Shown: positions 1 to 8,271, numbered from the stretch's first letter. The stretch: 64,000 nucleotides of DNA from Rhizobium sp. R634 (GCF_002211305.1 NZ_LOKW01000010.1:1-64000); one strand, 5' to 3'. The notes: generated from the sequence alone by a model not told the origin. Translations and numbers: made by a program.

Positions 1-618
1 CCAAGCGACTATTCGGTCGTACGTGACGATGACGAAGATCCCAGGCTCATTCACGGTTGTAACCGGAGGGAGGGCGGGCGACTTCGTCACGCCTCTGGCC
101 GGGTGGCCACCCGGCCAGAGGCGCAATCGCTTCCATCGCACAAAATCTCTAACGTGCAGATACAAGGGTGGGTGGGGTCGGCCACCCGCCCCTCGTTGGG
201 GAAGCATGGAAAGCGGCGCCCGCGGGCACCGAAAATCCGGCACCCTCACTTCCGAAGCGCTCCGCGCGGCGGGGCCTCCTGTATGAAGCGAGCCCTGCCA
301 AATCACGCGTTTCGAGGGCCGGCAGGGACGAATCACCTGCCGCACGGGCCGAAGGCGGGAATGTACGAAAGCGTACAACCCGGATTTGTTCGCCTTGAAG
401 TCGATGGTTCCCGAACCGGGGTTGCAGCTTTCTTGCGGCTGAGCGGAGCTCGGCCCGCCGCCTGTGGAATAAGACCCGCAAACCGGCCAGCTGCCGCATT
501 GACACCATCTTCTCGCCTTTTTGCCGTGGAGGTTTGCCCCCCGCCGCATTCGGAGGGCCGGTCCCGGTCGATTCCAGTGGCGATGTAGCGATCCGACGAA
601 CAGGGCAACATTGGCGAT
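1..618. other. Leading non-coding stretch, no supported gene
   Basis: Short open frames exist on both strands but none has a recognisable domain, a convincing ribosome site or protein-like composition. The stretch holds the 34-bp palindrome at 90-123 and GC-rich hairpin-forming DNA around 167-200. The last 50 bases before 619 must contain the leader of the beta-helix gene. I see no clear -35/-10 pair. Confidence 0.6.
90..123. repeat. Perfect 34-bp palindrome
   Basis: Bases 90-106 are the exact reverse complement of 107-123, so each arm is 17 bp with no loop base left over; the core reads GGGTGGCCACCC. As RNA it would form a very stable GC hairpin. No T-run follows on either strand, so it is not a textbook intrinsic terminator. 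It could be a terminator remnant, a protein site, or a repeat-family member. Confidence 0.85.
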
Positions 619-2112
619 ATGACAATCTACTATGTGAACTCAGCGACTGGCTCCGACCGCAACAGCGGAACGGGCCAGACCTCGGCTTTTGCGACTTTGT
701 CCAAAGTGGAATCTCTGAAACTGAAACCGGGCGACAGTGTGCTGCTCGCCAAGGGAAGTGTTTTCAACGAGCAGTTCGATATCAAATATTCCGGCACCGA
801 AAGCGCGCCGATCAAGATCGGCAGTTACGGCACGGGGGCGGCCCCCGTCATTCATAGCAACGGCGATGGCATTCACAGCCTCTATGCCTCGAACATCGTC
901 ATCGAGAATTTGAAGATCTCCAATACCGGAAGTGCGGGCATCTATGGCGGCAGCGTCACCAACTGGACGGTGCGCAATGTCGAGATCGCCAAGACGGGGC
1001 AGTCGGAAAGCGCCGGCGCCGTCACCTTCCGCAACAGCAAGAACATCACGGTCGAAAACAGCAAGGTAACCGACGTCAAGGGTGACGGCTTCTGGATCGA
1101 AAAGGTCGCCGGCGTCAAGCTCATCAACAACAGCGTCACCAGCGCCAACGGCTCGACGGCCGATGCCGTGCAGGTCAACGACAGCAGCAATATCCTGATC
1201 AAGGGCAACCATCTCGACCAGACCGATGCCAGCAGCCCGAAGGGCGTGATCGCGCTGGTGCGGGCGACCAATGCAGTGATCGAGGACAATGTGCTGACCG
1301 GCGGCGGCTTCGGCATCAGCGCGCCGGCGGGCAAGACCGTCGCCATCCGCGACAACGACATTTCGGGCTATCACGGCTACGACTGGTCCTTCGCCGTCGG
1401 CCTCGGCGATCAGGGCAGCGCGAGCGACTACGACATATCCGGCAACCACATCCATGACGGCGCCTGGGGCGTGGCCGTCAGCGGCCCAGTCGGCGCCAGC
1501 TATACCCGCACCAATATCAAGGTGCACGACAACACCTTCGACGACCTCACCCAGGCGGCTCTGAAGGTCGACCGGCCGGCCTCCGGCTCCTTCTACAACA
1601 ACACGATCGAGAGCGGCACCAAGGCCACCAGCATATCGCCCTCGATCGTCGATGCGCATACCTTCACCGTCACGGGCAACCAGACGGTCGCCAATGTCTC
1701 GACGACGCTTGCCGCCACCGAGACCAAGGTTCCTGCCACGACGGAAGCGGCGGTCGCCGACCCGGCCGTCGTCGCCGTCCACGATAATCTGAAGATCTTC
1801 ACCGATAACGGCGAAGCCCATCGCGGCAATCTTCTGGAAAACGACAGCTCCGACAACGACACGCTGGTGCTGCGCCGCTTCGACGGCGAAAGCGTCGGCA
1901 AGCACGGCCTGACGCTGACCGGCGAGTACGGCTCCATCCACGTCGAACGGGACGGCAGCTATGCCTACACGCTCGACGAGACGAAGCTGCCGGCCGCCCA
2001 TGACGGCCATGTGAGCGAGACTTTCGGCTACGGGATCAATGATGGGAACTCCCAGCATACCGACGGGGATACGCTGACGGTGTTCATTCATATGGATGAT
2101 TTGTTGCGGTGA
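619..2112 (+). CDS. Secreted-type right-handed parallel beta-helix protein with C-terminal VCBS-like domain
   Basis: A 497-residue protein. The N-terminus starts with MTIYYVNSATGS and runs into the PGDSVLLAKG / APIKIGSYG pattern that opens many pectate-lyase-like beta-helix proteins. Residues about 80-350 are full of short beta-helix turns such as NIVIENLKIS and NITVENSKVTD. After a Thr/Ala-rich linker (about 350-395) comes a VCBS/cadherin-like module with the NLLENDSSDNDT and GSYAYTLDE signatures. There is no N-terminal signal peptide; the acidic modular C-terminus ending LTVFIHMDDLLR suggests type I (PrsDE-like) export, which is inference. The role may be polysaccharide binding or cleavage outside the cell, but no catalytic residues can be assigned. 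It is paralogous to the next gene. Confidence 0.85.
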   Translation: MTIYYVNSATGSDRNSGTGQTSAFATLSKVESLKLKPGDSVLLAKGSVFNEQFDIKYSGTESAPIKIGSYGTGAAPVIHSNGDGIHSLYASNIVIENLKISNTGSAGIYGGSVTNWTVRNVEIAKTGQSESAGAVTFRNSKNITVENSKVTDVKGDGFWIEKVAGVKLINNSVTSANGSTADAVQVNDSSNILIKGNHLDQTDASSPKGVIALVRATNAVIEDNVLTGGGFGISAPAGKTVAIRDNDISGYHGYDWSFAVGLGDQGSASDYDISGNHIHDGAWGVAVSGPVGASYTRTNIKVHDNTFDDLTQAALKVDRPASGSFYNNTIESGTKATSISPSIVDAHTFTVTGNQTVANVSTTLAATETKVPATTEAAVADPAVVAVHDNLKIFTDNGEAHRGNLLENDSSDNDTLVLRRFDGESVGKHGLTLTGEYGSIHVERDGSYAYTLDETKLPAAHDGHVSETFGYGINDGNSQHTDGDTLTVFIHMDDLLR

Positions 2113-2210
2113 GAGTTGGGGTGGGGGTATGACCTCCACCCTCTGCCACTGCGGTTTGTGGGATATGTGCCCTTCGCATGCGCTTCATGTGAAGGGCAAT
2201 GAAAGATGTG

Positions 2211-2381
2211 CCGTGTGGCCCCCTCATCTGCCTGCCGGCATCTTCTCCCCGCTGGGGAGAAGCGAGCAAGCCGAGAGCTCCCGTCCACAAACGATGCCTT
2301 CGAGAAGGGCAAGACGCAGCTGCGATTCCTCTTCTCCCCAGGGGGAGAAGATGCCGGCAGGCAGATGAGGGGGCCTCACGG
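2211..2381. repeat. Mosaic repeat element with perfect 34-bp inverted arms
   Basis: Left arm 2217-2250 is the exact reverse complement of right arm 2342-2375, enclosing a 91-base loop. Beyond one mismatch the outer flanks CGTG/CACG also pair. The loop and right arm recur in a second, altered copy at 4649-4860. No coding potential is evident. Confidence 0.9.
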
Positions 2382-2432
2382 CGCACCCTCCATTGCCTGG
2401 CTCTGATGACACAAGCCGCAACCTCTCCCCGG

Positions 2433-2463
2433 CCTCATCCTGAGGCTCTCGAAGGACGAGGGC
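2433..2463. repeat. Short RIME-like palindrome
   Basis: CCTCATCCTGAGG joined directly to CTCTCGAAGGACGAGG. It is the short form of the hairpin family found throughout the window, lacking the usual inner GC stem. Confidence 0.7.
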
Positions 2464-2740
2464 GGCCATCGGTGATGGCAACTTACCTTACGTAAACCAT
2501 CAGACCGTACGTTACCGTTCATTCACCCTTCGGTCGTTGTTTCCTCGCTAATTTTCCCTTAAGTTGTATTCTCGTAGATGCAGCCACCGCCAGGCGCTTC
2601 TCGGGAGCAAGGCCCCACCCAGGCCCGCCGCCGTAACGGCAATCGAACGCCATCCTGATGGCCTTCAGCCCCCGACCGCATCCGATCCACTCGTTGCAGC
2701 CGTCACCCGACGGCTGGGCGATAATGCGAGAATAGGCGAG

Positions 2741-4207
2741 ATGACAATCTATTATGTGAATTCAGCGACGGGCTCCAACACGAACGCCGGCACCAGCGAG
2801 GACGCGCCTTTCAAATCCTTCTGGGCGGTGGAAAACCTGAAACCGCAGCCGGGCGACAGCGTGCTGCTCGCCGCCGGCAGCGTCTATAACGATCAGCTCG
2901 ACCTGAAATATTCCGGCACAGTCGATGCGCCGATCACCATCGGCAGCTACGGCGTCGGCGACGCGCCCGTCATCCAAAGCCCAAATGACGGCATTCACAG
3001 CCTCTATGCCTCGAATATCGTCATCGAGAACATCACGATCTCCGACACCGGAGGGGCGGCCATCTACGGCGGTTATGTCTCAAATTGGACCGTTCGCAAT
3101 GTCGAAGTGGAACACACTGGATTGTCCAAGTCAGGTTCGATCACCTTCCGGACCGGCTCGAACATCACCATCGAAAACAGCACGATCAACGACGTCAACG
3201 GCGACGGCGTGTGGATCGAGAAGGTCAACGGCGTCAATTTCATCAACAACACCGTCACCAACGCCCATGGCACGGCGGCCGATGCCGTGCAGATGAACGA
3301 TAGCAGCAATATCGCCATTTCAGGCAACACGCTGGATCAGACGGGTGCGGTGACGCCGAAGGGCGTGATCGCGCTGGTGCGGCCGGTCAATGCCGTGGTC
3401 GAGGACAATACGATCATCGGCGGCGGCTTCGGGATCGGCGCGCAGGCCGGCACCAACGTCGCCATCCACGGCAACGATATTTCGGGCTATGGCGGCTACA
3501 GCTGGTCCTATGCCATCGGCCTCGGCGACCAGGGCGACACGCGCGACTACGACATCTCCGGCAACTACATTCACGACGGCGTCTGGGGTGTGGCGGTCAG
3601 CGCCGCCGGCACGCCCAGCTATGTCCGCGAGGGCATCGATATCTATGGCAACTTGTTTGACGACCTGACGCAGGCGGCGCTGAAGGTCGACCGGCCTGCC
3701 TCCGGCTCGTTCCACGACAATTTCATCGCCAGCGACGTGACGCCCTACAGCATATCGCCAACGATCATCGCCGCCGGCACCTTTCCTGTCTACGACAACA
3801 CGACGGTCAACGAGAGCGAGACCACGTTTGCGAGCGCCGACAGCCTTGTCGCCACCGAGGCAAGCCTCAGCCTGATGGCCGACAGCGCCTATGCCGGGCA
3901 GGACAGCATGACGAAGATGAAGGCGGAGGCGGACCACGGCCATCACGGCGATCCCTTCGGCGAGGACGGCGTTTCCTCCGAAAGCCTGCTGCTTCGCCGC
4001 TTCGGCCATGATGGCTTCGACAAAGGCAGTGATGTGGCGGACAAGGGCAATTATTTCGGCCCGCTGGACGTGGCCGATCTCTTCGGCGCCGGCGAAACCG
4101 GCAACGCCTTCTGGCATCCCAACATCCCGCCGCCGCCGGAATCTTCGCATTATCAGGATGGGCTGGTGCTGAGCGTCATCCTCCATCCCGAGGATGCGCT
4201 GGTCTAG
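2741..4207 (+). CDS. Secreted-type right-handed parallel beta-helix protein, paralogue with divergent C-terminal tail
   Basis: A 488-residue protein. I chose ATG 2741 because it reproduces the MTIYYVNSATGS start of the upstream paralogue; the longer frame from 2564 adds an unrelated N-terminus. The beta-helix core (about 1-350) matches the first gene block for block, including the GDGIHSLYASNIVIEN and AALKVDRPASGSF segments. The C-terminal part differs: the VCBS-like fold is missing and is replaced by an acidic, His/Gly-rich tail (GHHGDPFGEDG) followed by a Pro-rich stretch. Only the LLRRF block and the extreme end (LSVILHPEDALV against LTVFIHMDDLLR) are shared, which suggests that the end is the export signal. 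Its stop overlaps the convergent gene by four bases. Confidence 0.85.
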   Translation: MTIYYVNSATGSNTNAGTSEDAPFKSFWAVENLKPQPGDSVLLAAGSVYNDQLDLKYSGTVDAPITIGSYGVGDAPVIQSPNDGIHSLYASNIVIENITISDTGGAAIYGGYVSNWTVRNVEVEHTGLSKSGSITFRTGSNITIENSTINDVNGDGVWIEKVNGVNFINNTVTNAHGTAADAVQMNDSSNIAISGNTLDQTGAVTPKGVIALVRPVNAVVEDNTIIGGGFGIGAQAGTNVAIHGNDISGYGGYSWSYAIGLGDQGDTRDYDISGNYIHDGVWGVAVSAAGTPSYVREGIDIYGNLFDDLTQAALKVDRPASGSFHDNFIASDVTPYSISPTIIAAGTFPVYDNTTVNESETTFASADSLVATEASLSLMADSAYAGQDSMTKMKAEADHGHHGDPFGEDGVSSESLLLRRFGHDGFDKGSDVADKGNYFGPLDVADLFGAGETGNAFWHPNIPPPPESSHYQDGLVLSVILHPEDALV

Positions 4208-4485
4208 TTTTCGCCGAGCAGGGTCAGCAGGACTTCTGCTTCGATCTCCGTGCAGATGCTCTCATATTCGGCGAGGATCGCGGGATCGGACGCCTTATCC
4301 CTGCGCATGCGGTCGAGCACGGCGCAGACTTCGCCATAGGCGCTGCACATCTCGCCGAGATCGGGATCGCTCGCCGCTGCCGCCCGGATCGTTCCCCGCG
4401 TCGCGGGCAACCGCATCATCAGCCGGGCCAGCCCCTGTTCGGCGGCGCGTCCGGCGATGCGGGCGACGCCTTCTTTCCTGGCCAT
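4204..4485 (-). CDS. Hypothetical 93-residue protein
   Basis: A small, Ala/Glu-rich, probably all-helical cytoplasmic protein with no domain I recognise (MARKEGVARIAGRAAEQG start). An AGGGG-type ribosome site lies about 8 bases upstream of the ATG. The gene is convergent with the second beta-helix gene and their stop codons overlap at 4204-4207. Coding status rests on codon use and the ribosome site, so confidence is moderate. Confidence 0.55.
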   Translation of the reverse strand: MARKEGVARIAGRAAEQGLARLMMRLPATRGTIRAAAASDPDLGEMCSAYGEVCAVLDRMRRDKASDPAILAEYESICTEIEAEVLLTLLGEN

Positions 4486-4576
4486 GCCACCACCCCTTGC
4501 TGCTTCTTTCCGCTGTCGAGAGAAATACGCAGGAATGCTGCATCTGGTTCAGAGAAGAGGAGAAAATTGCCCGCTT

Positions 4577-4615
4577 AAAATGTTGAGGCCTCTTAAAAAC
4601 GTCCTTCCAAACCTC
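4577..4615. repeat. Single-arm copy of the AAAATGTTG...TTAAAAACGTCC repeat
   Basis: Nearly identical over 39 bases to 6646-6684, which is the right arm of a longer inverted repeat. Core motif CTTAAAAACGTCCTTCCAAA is unchanged between the copies. Confidence 0.8.
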
Positions 4616-4648
4616 TTGGGCGGTTAAAGTCCGTGATATTGGAGGTGT

Positions 4649-4860
4649 GCCGTGTGGCCCCCTCATCCGGCCCTCCGGGCCACCGACCGGGGTCGAGCCG
4701 CAGGTCTCGACCCGTCCTTCGGACCCCAGCTGGGGAGAAGGGGAGTCGAGAGCTCCACGTCCTCAAATGATGTCTTCAAGAAGGGCAAGACGTTGCTGTG
4801 ATTCCGCTTCTCCCCGGCGGGGAGAAGATGCCGGCAGGCAGATGAGGGGCCACACGGCAC
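4649..4860. repeat. Second, rearranged copy of the mosaic element
   Basis: The outer flank (CGTGTGGCCCCCTCATC) and the right arm (4819-4856) match the copy at 2211-2381, as does the loop with AAGAAGGGCAAGACG. The inner two thirds of the left arm is replaced by about 60 bases of unrelated GC-rich palindromic DNA (4668-4728). The long stem is therefore broken here. Confidence 0.85.
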
Positions 4861-4921
4861 AGCTTCCATGGCCTTTCGCCTCACCCCGGGCGGCAAGCGA
4901 AAGGCGGATGGAGATCGCCGC

Positions 4922-5698
4922 TTACGCCGCAAGACCGATGGTAATCGTCGCCGAAAGCACGCCGCCGTCGAGTTTTTCGAAGTCGAAGATGTGGTCGGCG
5001 GCGTCGTCGGGGATGAGGTTGTCGGCGTCGTTGCGGGTGTCGCGGGCAGGACGTCCGGCATAGTCGGGGTGCTCGCCGTAGACGATGTCGCTCAGCGCGT
5101 CGTCGAAATAGATCTGGCTGACGAGGAGCTCCCTGCCGTCGACGAGGATGCGGCAATGGACGTGCGGTGTGCGGCCGCTGTACCAGCCGGGATAGGCGGT
5201 GAGAAAGCTTGCCCGGCCCTGCGCATCGGTCAGCTGGCGGCCGCGGAAGGCGAGGCCGCTGGTCGCCTCGGCATCGCCGAAGGTGCACATTTCGGCGGCC
5301 TCGCGGCCGGAATAGATGCCGCGATGATCGGTGTGCCAGATCTCGATATCGGCCTTTTCCACCGGCCGGCAATCGCCGGCATGGACGATGCGGACGGCAA
5401 GGCGCAGCGGCAGGCCGGGTCTACCCTCCGAAACATCCTGGCGGGCGGGGACATTGTTGACATGGCAGGGGCCGAGGGTCTGGGCGAGCGTCGCAACGCA
5501 GTTCGGCCGGGCGCGGAAGAGCGGCTCGGGCAGCGCCTCCCAGGCGACCGCCTCGGTGCCGCCGCTCAGGAAGTCGCTTGCCTTCCAGTCGAAGGTCCTG
5601 GCGGCGATGGCGACGTGGCGCCGCGGCCAGATGGCTGCCGCGATCACTGATGACGCCGCGATGGCCGCGCCGCCGAGCACAAGGGTCCGCCTCTTCAT
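4922..5698 (-). CDS. Tat-signal intradiol ring-cleavage dioxygenase family protein
   Basis: A 258-residue protein of the protocatechuate 3,4-dioxygenase beta-like fold. The start at 5698 is set by an AGGAAGG ribosome site and by the MKRRTLVLGGAAIAA leader, which looks like a twin-arginine/hydrophobic signal. All four non-heme Fe(III) ligands of the family can be seen: Tyr129 (WHTDHRGIYSG), Tyr173, His179 and His181 (PGWYSGRTPHVHC). The family inserts O2 between the two hydroxylated carbons of catechols. An exported member would act on extracytoplasmic aromatics, but the substrate cannot be named. No catechol-pathway genes lie next to it. A longer frame to 5764 is less likely. Confidence 0.85.
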   Translation of the reverse strand: MKRRTLVLGGAAIAASSVIAAAIWPRRHVAIAARTFDWKASDFLSGGTEAVAWEALPEPLFRARPNCVATLAQTLGPCHVNNVPARQDVSEGRPGLPLRLAVRIVHAGDCRPVEKADIEIWHTDHRGIYSGREAAEMCTFGDAEATSGLAFRGRQLTDAQGRASFLTAYPGWYSGRTPHVHCRILVDGRELLVSQIYFDDALSDIVYGEHPDYAGRPARDTRNDADNLIPDDAADHIFDFEKLDGGVLSATITIGLAA

Positions 5699-6074
5699 CC
5701 GCCTTCCTTTCGTTGGGGCCAGCGTGGAGGAGGATGGCCGGAAAAGCCAGTTAAATCCCGGCAATGGTCGGTGAAGCTCGGTCGGGTTTGGCGCGGCAAT
5801 GTATTGTCAGTGCCTCCCAAGTATTCTGAGGATCCCTCATGGAATATCGGTTAAGCAGGGTGGAGGCCGCGGGCGTCTCGCGAGGCAGGCTTTTCCCATC
5901 TGCGCGCCGGGCCGACAGAGCCTGCCGCGCTAAGATTATCTTCAGATTATCCTCGAAAATACACGAATAAATTGCTTCTCATTCGCGCCATGATTCATCT
6001 TTACGTTTCCGCCCGCATTTTATTCTTCGTCACAATTGAGATCATCATGATCTTCGCAACAATGGTGGGAAACC
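5699..6074. other. Intergenic region, no gene seen
   Basis: Falls between two genes transcribed away from each other. From about 5930 to 6010 it is AT-rich for this genome (TTATCTTCAGATTATCC and following), probably carrying one or both promoters. I see no repeat-family member and no credible open frame. Confidence 0.5.
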
Positions 6075-6497
6075 ATGAGGGTTATTCTCGTCATCGTCCT
6101 CACGGCGCTTGCCGTGCCCTGTGAGGCAGACATGCTCGGCACGGCGTCCCGATACAAAAGCATGCATGAACGCTCCATCTCCTTCCTCAGCGTCAATCCG
6201 AGGCGCACTTCCTGGTGCGGGGCGTTCCTGGCCTATGTCGCCAAGCGATCTTCGAGGGAGCCGCCCGACAACCCCAACATGGCGCGCTCCTGGATGAAGT
6301 TCGGCAAGCCGGTCTTCGCCCGCTCGGCCAAGCGCGGCGACGTGGTGGTGATCCGCAGCGGAAGGCGTTTCCACGTCAGTCTGTTCGACCATTTCGACCA
6401 GCGGCGCCAATACGTCTATCTCTTCGGCGGCAACCAGTCCAACCGGGTCCAGCTGTCGCGCTACCGCGCCAGCTCCGTCGTCGCCGTTCGACGATGA
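6075..6497 (+). CDS. Small exported CHAP/TIGR02594-like peptidase
   Basis: A 140-residue protein with a hydrophobic leader (MRVILVIVLTALAVPCEA) and a compact NlpC/P60-superfamily type domain. Likely catalytic Cys48 sits in SWCGAFLAYV, His100 in RRFHVSLFDH, and the polar third residue Asn120 in the GGNQSNRVQL block typical of TIGR02594 proteins. The family is expected to cut amide bonds in peptidoglycan; location would be the periplasm. The ATG has a GGTGGGA sequence upstream. The gene stands alone and is followed by an inverted repeat. The C-terminal domain of the protein at 56358-57734 is its relative. Confidence 0.7.
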   Translation: MRVILVIVLTALAVPCEADMLGTASRYKSMHERSISFLSVNPRRTSWCGAFLAYVAKRSSREPPDNPNMARSWMKFGKPVFARSAKRGDVVVIRSGRRFHVSLFDHFDQRRQYVYLFGGNQSNRVQLSRYRASSVVAVRR

Positions 6498-6513
6498 AGC
6501 CCGATATCTCCTT

Positions 6514-6686
6514 CCTTAAAAACCTTCTTGCCACTCCATCCCTTTGATTCCAATAGCTTAGGATTGACAAAGAGGTTTTTAAGAGAGGTCAACATTTTAA
6601 AAAATGGGTGCAGCCGGGATCTGCAGGCCTTATCTCGCGCATTTTTAAAATGTTGGGCCTCCTTAAAAACGTCCTTCCAAACCTCC
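6514..6686. repeat. Long imperfect inverted repeat of the TTAAAAACGTCC family
   Basis: The segment 6569-6606 (GAGGTTTTTAAGAGAGGTC and the following AT run) is the inverted counterpart of 6641-6686. A further CCTTAAAAACC at 6514 pairs with GGTTTTTAAG at 6574. It could fold into a two-hairpin RNA just after the CHAP-like gene. A half copy lies at 4577-4615. Confidence 0.75.
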
Positions 6687-6747
6687 GTGGCGGGGTTGGG
6701 GCGTATCTTCCGGCACCGATTTGATGGATCCTGACCTCGGCGTGGCT

Positions 6748-7224
6748 TCAGGCCTTGCCCAGATGCTTCGGCCAGAATTGCTGATGGACTTCGGCGGCTT
6801 CGTCTTCGAGGTTCGTCGGGCCGACCACGGTGACGACGCGTGCGCCGGTTTGCAGCACCGCCCGGCTCGGCACGTTCAAGCCGATCCCGGCAATCTCGCC
6901 AAGCCGGGTTTCGGAGCAGGCAAACACCATGCTTCCGATGCCCGACCAGTAGATCGCTCCGGCGCACATCGCGCAGGGTTCCGTGCTGGTGTAGAGCGTG
7001 CAGCCGGCGAGAAAGGCAGCGTCGTAATGCTGCGCCGCCAGTTTCACCAGGTTCATCTCGGCGTGGTTCGTCATGTCGCGGCCGCTGAAGACGGTGTTTT
7101 CGGCGCGCAGGATCACTTCGCCGTCCCTCACCAGCACCGAGCCGAACGGTTCGCCGCCGCCGTGTTCCATCGCGGATCGCGAAAGCGCAATCGCCTCGCG
7201 CAAAAACGGCTCATGGTTTTCCAT
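6748..7224 (-). CDS. Nucleoside/guanine deaminase family protein (CDA superfamily)
   Basis: A 158-residue zinc hydrolase that removes an amino group from a purine or cytosine-type base. Both zinc-site motifs are intact: His54-Ala-Glu56 (NHAEMN) and Pro-Cys84-x-x-Cys87 (TEPCAMCAG). The length and the WSGIGSMVF / ACSET region suggest the guanine deaminase branch rather than TadA, but that is inference. A GGGAGGA ribosome site precedes ATG 7224, so the extra 24 residues of the longer frame are rejected. Confidence 0.85.
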   Translation of the reverse strand: MENHEPFLREAIALSRSAMEHGGGEPFGSVLVRDGEVILRAENTVFSGRDMTNHAEMNLVKLAAQHYDAAFLAGCTLYTSTEPCAMCAGAIYWSGIGSMVFACSETRLGEIAGIGLNVPSRAVLQTGARVVTVVGPTNLEDEAAEVHQQFWPKHLGKA

Positions 7225-7353
7225 CAGAGTCCTCCCCGAAAAAGCTAGAGCGGGATGATCTTGTCGTGAATTTGAGGGATTTCCAAGTCGCCGCAAATCG
7301 GATTCGAGCCGGCGCCCGAAAGGATAAGGGCAGGCGGGCTCGGCACCCGGCCG

Positions 7354-7842
7354 TCAATCGACCGCGTCCAGCTCGCAAAGCACGCCGTCGACGGGGATGG
7401 AGGCCAGCCTTTCGCGTTTGATATCGAAACGCCAGGCCTTGACGACATTCTCCGACCGATGCGTGCCATCCGGCTGCTCTGCCATTCTGCCGAGTGCGAA
7501 GACGGCGTCCCCGGGAAACCGGCTCGATGAGCAATAGACCGGCTGCAGAAGTTCGTGGCGGGGGCTGGGCCTGGTGATCGTCACCTGATCGACATCGGCC
7601 CAGACGGGAAGGTTGCCGTTCCTGCCGGTCTGGCGGCGAAGCACCAGCGAGAGCTTTGCGCCGCATTTCAGCTCGGCCGCCCCATAGGCCGGGCCTCCGG
7701 CCGCTCCCGGCAAGGCCGTTCCGCTGACTTCCACGCAGCCCTTATGAGAAGGCGGCGCCGATTTTCCCCGCGCCTCGCTGGCATGGCCGGCGGCCGGGAT
7801 CAGCGTGAGAAGGGCGGCAATCGCGGGGAGATATCGGGACAT
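7354..7842 (-). CDS. Hypothetical exported protein
   Basis: A 162-residue protein starting MSRYLPAIAALLTLIPAAGHA, a clear signal peptide with probable cleavage after HASEA. The mature part has four cysteines and no domain I recognise. The longer frame back to 8100 runs through a RIME-like hairpin and is not protein-like, so the start is set at the signal peptide. The function is unknown; it stands alone between repeats. Confidence 0.7.
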   Translation of the reverse strand: MSRYLPAIAALLTLIPAAGHASEARGKSAPPSHKGCVEVSGTALPGAAGGPAYGAAELKCGAKLSLVLRRQTGRNGNLPVWADVDQVTITRPSPRHELLQPVYCSSSRFPGDAVFALGRMAEQPDGTHRSENVVKAWRFDIKRERLASIPVDGVLCELDAVD

Positions 7843-7975
7843 GGGAAAACCGTGAGGCGAGCAAAGGGAAGCTTGGCAAATTCTCAATCCGGAGGAGTGG
7901 ACGGTAGCTTTGCTTGGGGACGAGTCAATAGGCGATCCGGTTGGTGGAATGTCGGCAGCAGTGGCCGGTGGCCGA

Positions 7976-8019
7976 CCTCGTCCTTCGAGGCCCCTTGCGG
8001 GGCACCTCAGGATGAGGTC
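7976..8019. repeat. RIME-like palindrome
   Basis: CCTCGTCCTTCGAGG, inner stem CCCCTTGCGGGG, then CACCTCAGGATGAGG. Confidence 0.85.
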
Positions 8020-8152
8020 GGAGAGAGCGAGCGGCTTGTCTCGCCGGAAACATAGCGGCACGGCACACCGATCCGAGAAGCCACGCGGCGCAAAGATCAC
8101 CCTCAGCTACGCGGCACAACGGTCAGCCTCAGTCACACGGCACACCGACTAG

Positions 8153-8202
8153 CCCTCATCCTGAGGTGCGCAGGCCATAGGCCGGAGCCTCGAAGGACGA
8201 GG
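8153..8202. repeat. RIME-like palindrome
   Basis: CCTCATCCTGAGGTG, inner stem GGCCATAGGCC, then GAGCCTCGAAGGACGAGG; inverted orientation relative to the copy at 7976. Confidence 0.85.
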
Positions 8203-8271
8203 GCGGGTGGCTCCGTATAACGTACCCCGCAATCTTGCCGGCTGCGTTTCCACCATGCTAGCCTCGCGGCA

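Larger units (their letters stand above)
2113..2740. other. Intergenic region between the beta-helix paralogues, repeat-filled
   Basis: Contains the 34-bp-arm mosaic element (2211-2381) and a short RIME-like hairpin (2433-2463). From about 2480 to 2560 the DNA turns AT-richer, the likely promoter region of the second paralogue. An open frame in phase with the second gene extends back to 2564 but lacks family homology and a ribosome site, so I do not treat it as coding. Confidence 0.6.
4486..4921. other. Intergenic region with two repeat families
   Basis: Holds a single-arm copy of the Lys-codon-like AT/GC repeat (4577-4615) and the altered mosaic element (4649-4860). No supported gene. The convergent arrangement with the dioxygenase gene's 3' end is not seen; the region separates the 5' end of the 93-residue gene from the 3' end of the dioxygenase. 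Confidence 0.6.
7843..8271. other. Intergenic region with two RIME-like elements
   Basis: Two palindromes at 7976-8019 and 8153-8202 flank about 130 bases containing three imperfect copies of a CAGC-CAC-CGGCACA motif (around 8055-8145). No gene is supported. Confidence 0.6.

Noticed and set aside
23..625. Several open frames on both strands in the leading 600 bases
   Set aside because: Composition is Arg/Pro/Ala-rich as in shadow frames of GC-rich DNA, with no ribosome site and no domain.
640..2139. Long antisense frame opposite the first beta-helix gene
   Set aside because: It mirrors the periodic beta-helix codons and has no recognisable domain; the sense strand protein is clearly real.
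2564..2740. N-terminal extension of the second beta-helix gene
   Set aside because: Not shared with the paralogue and lacks a ribosome site; the shared start at 2741 fits better.
7248..7290. Possible repeat starting CTAGAGCGGGATGATC near the deaminase gene
   Set aside because: It resembles a widespread rhizobial repeat from memory, but no second copy exists in the window to support it.
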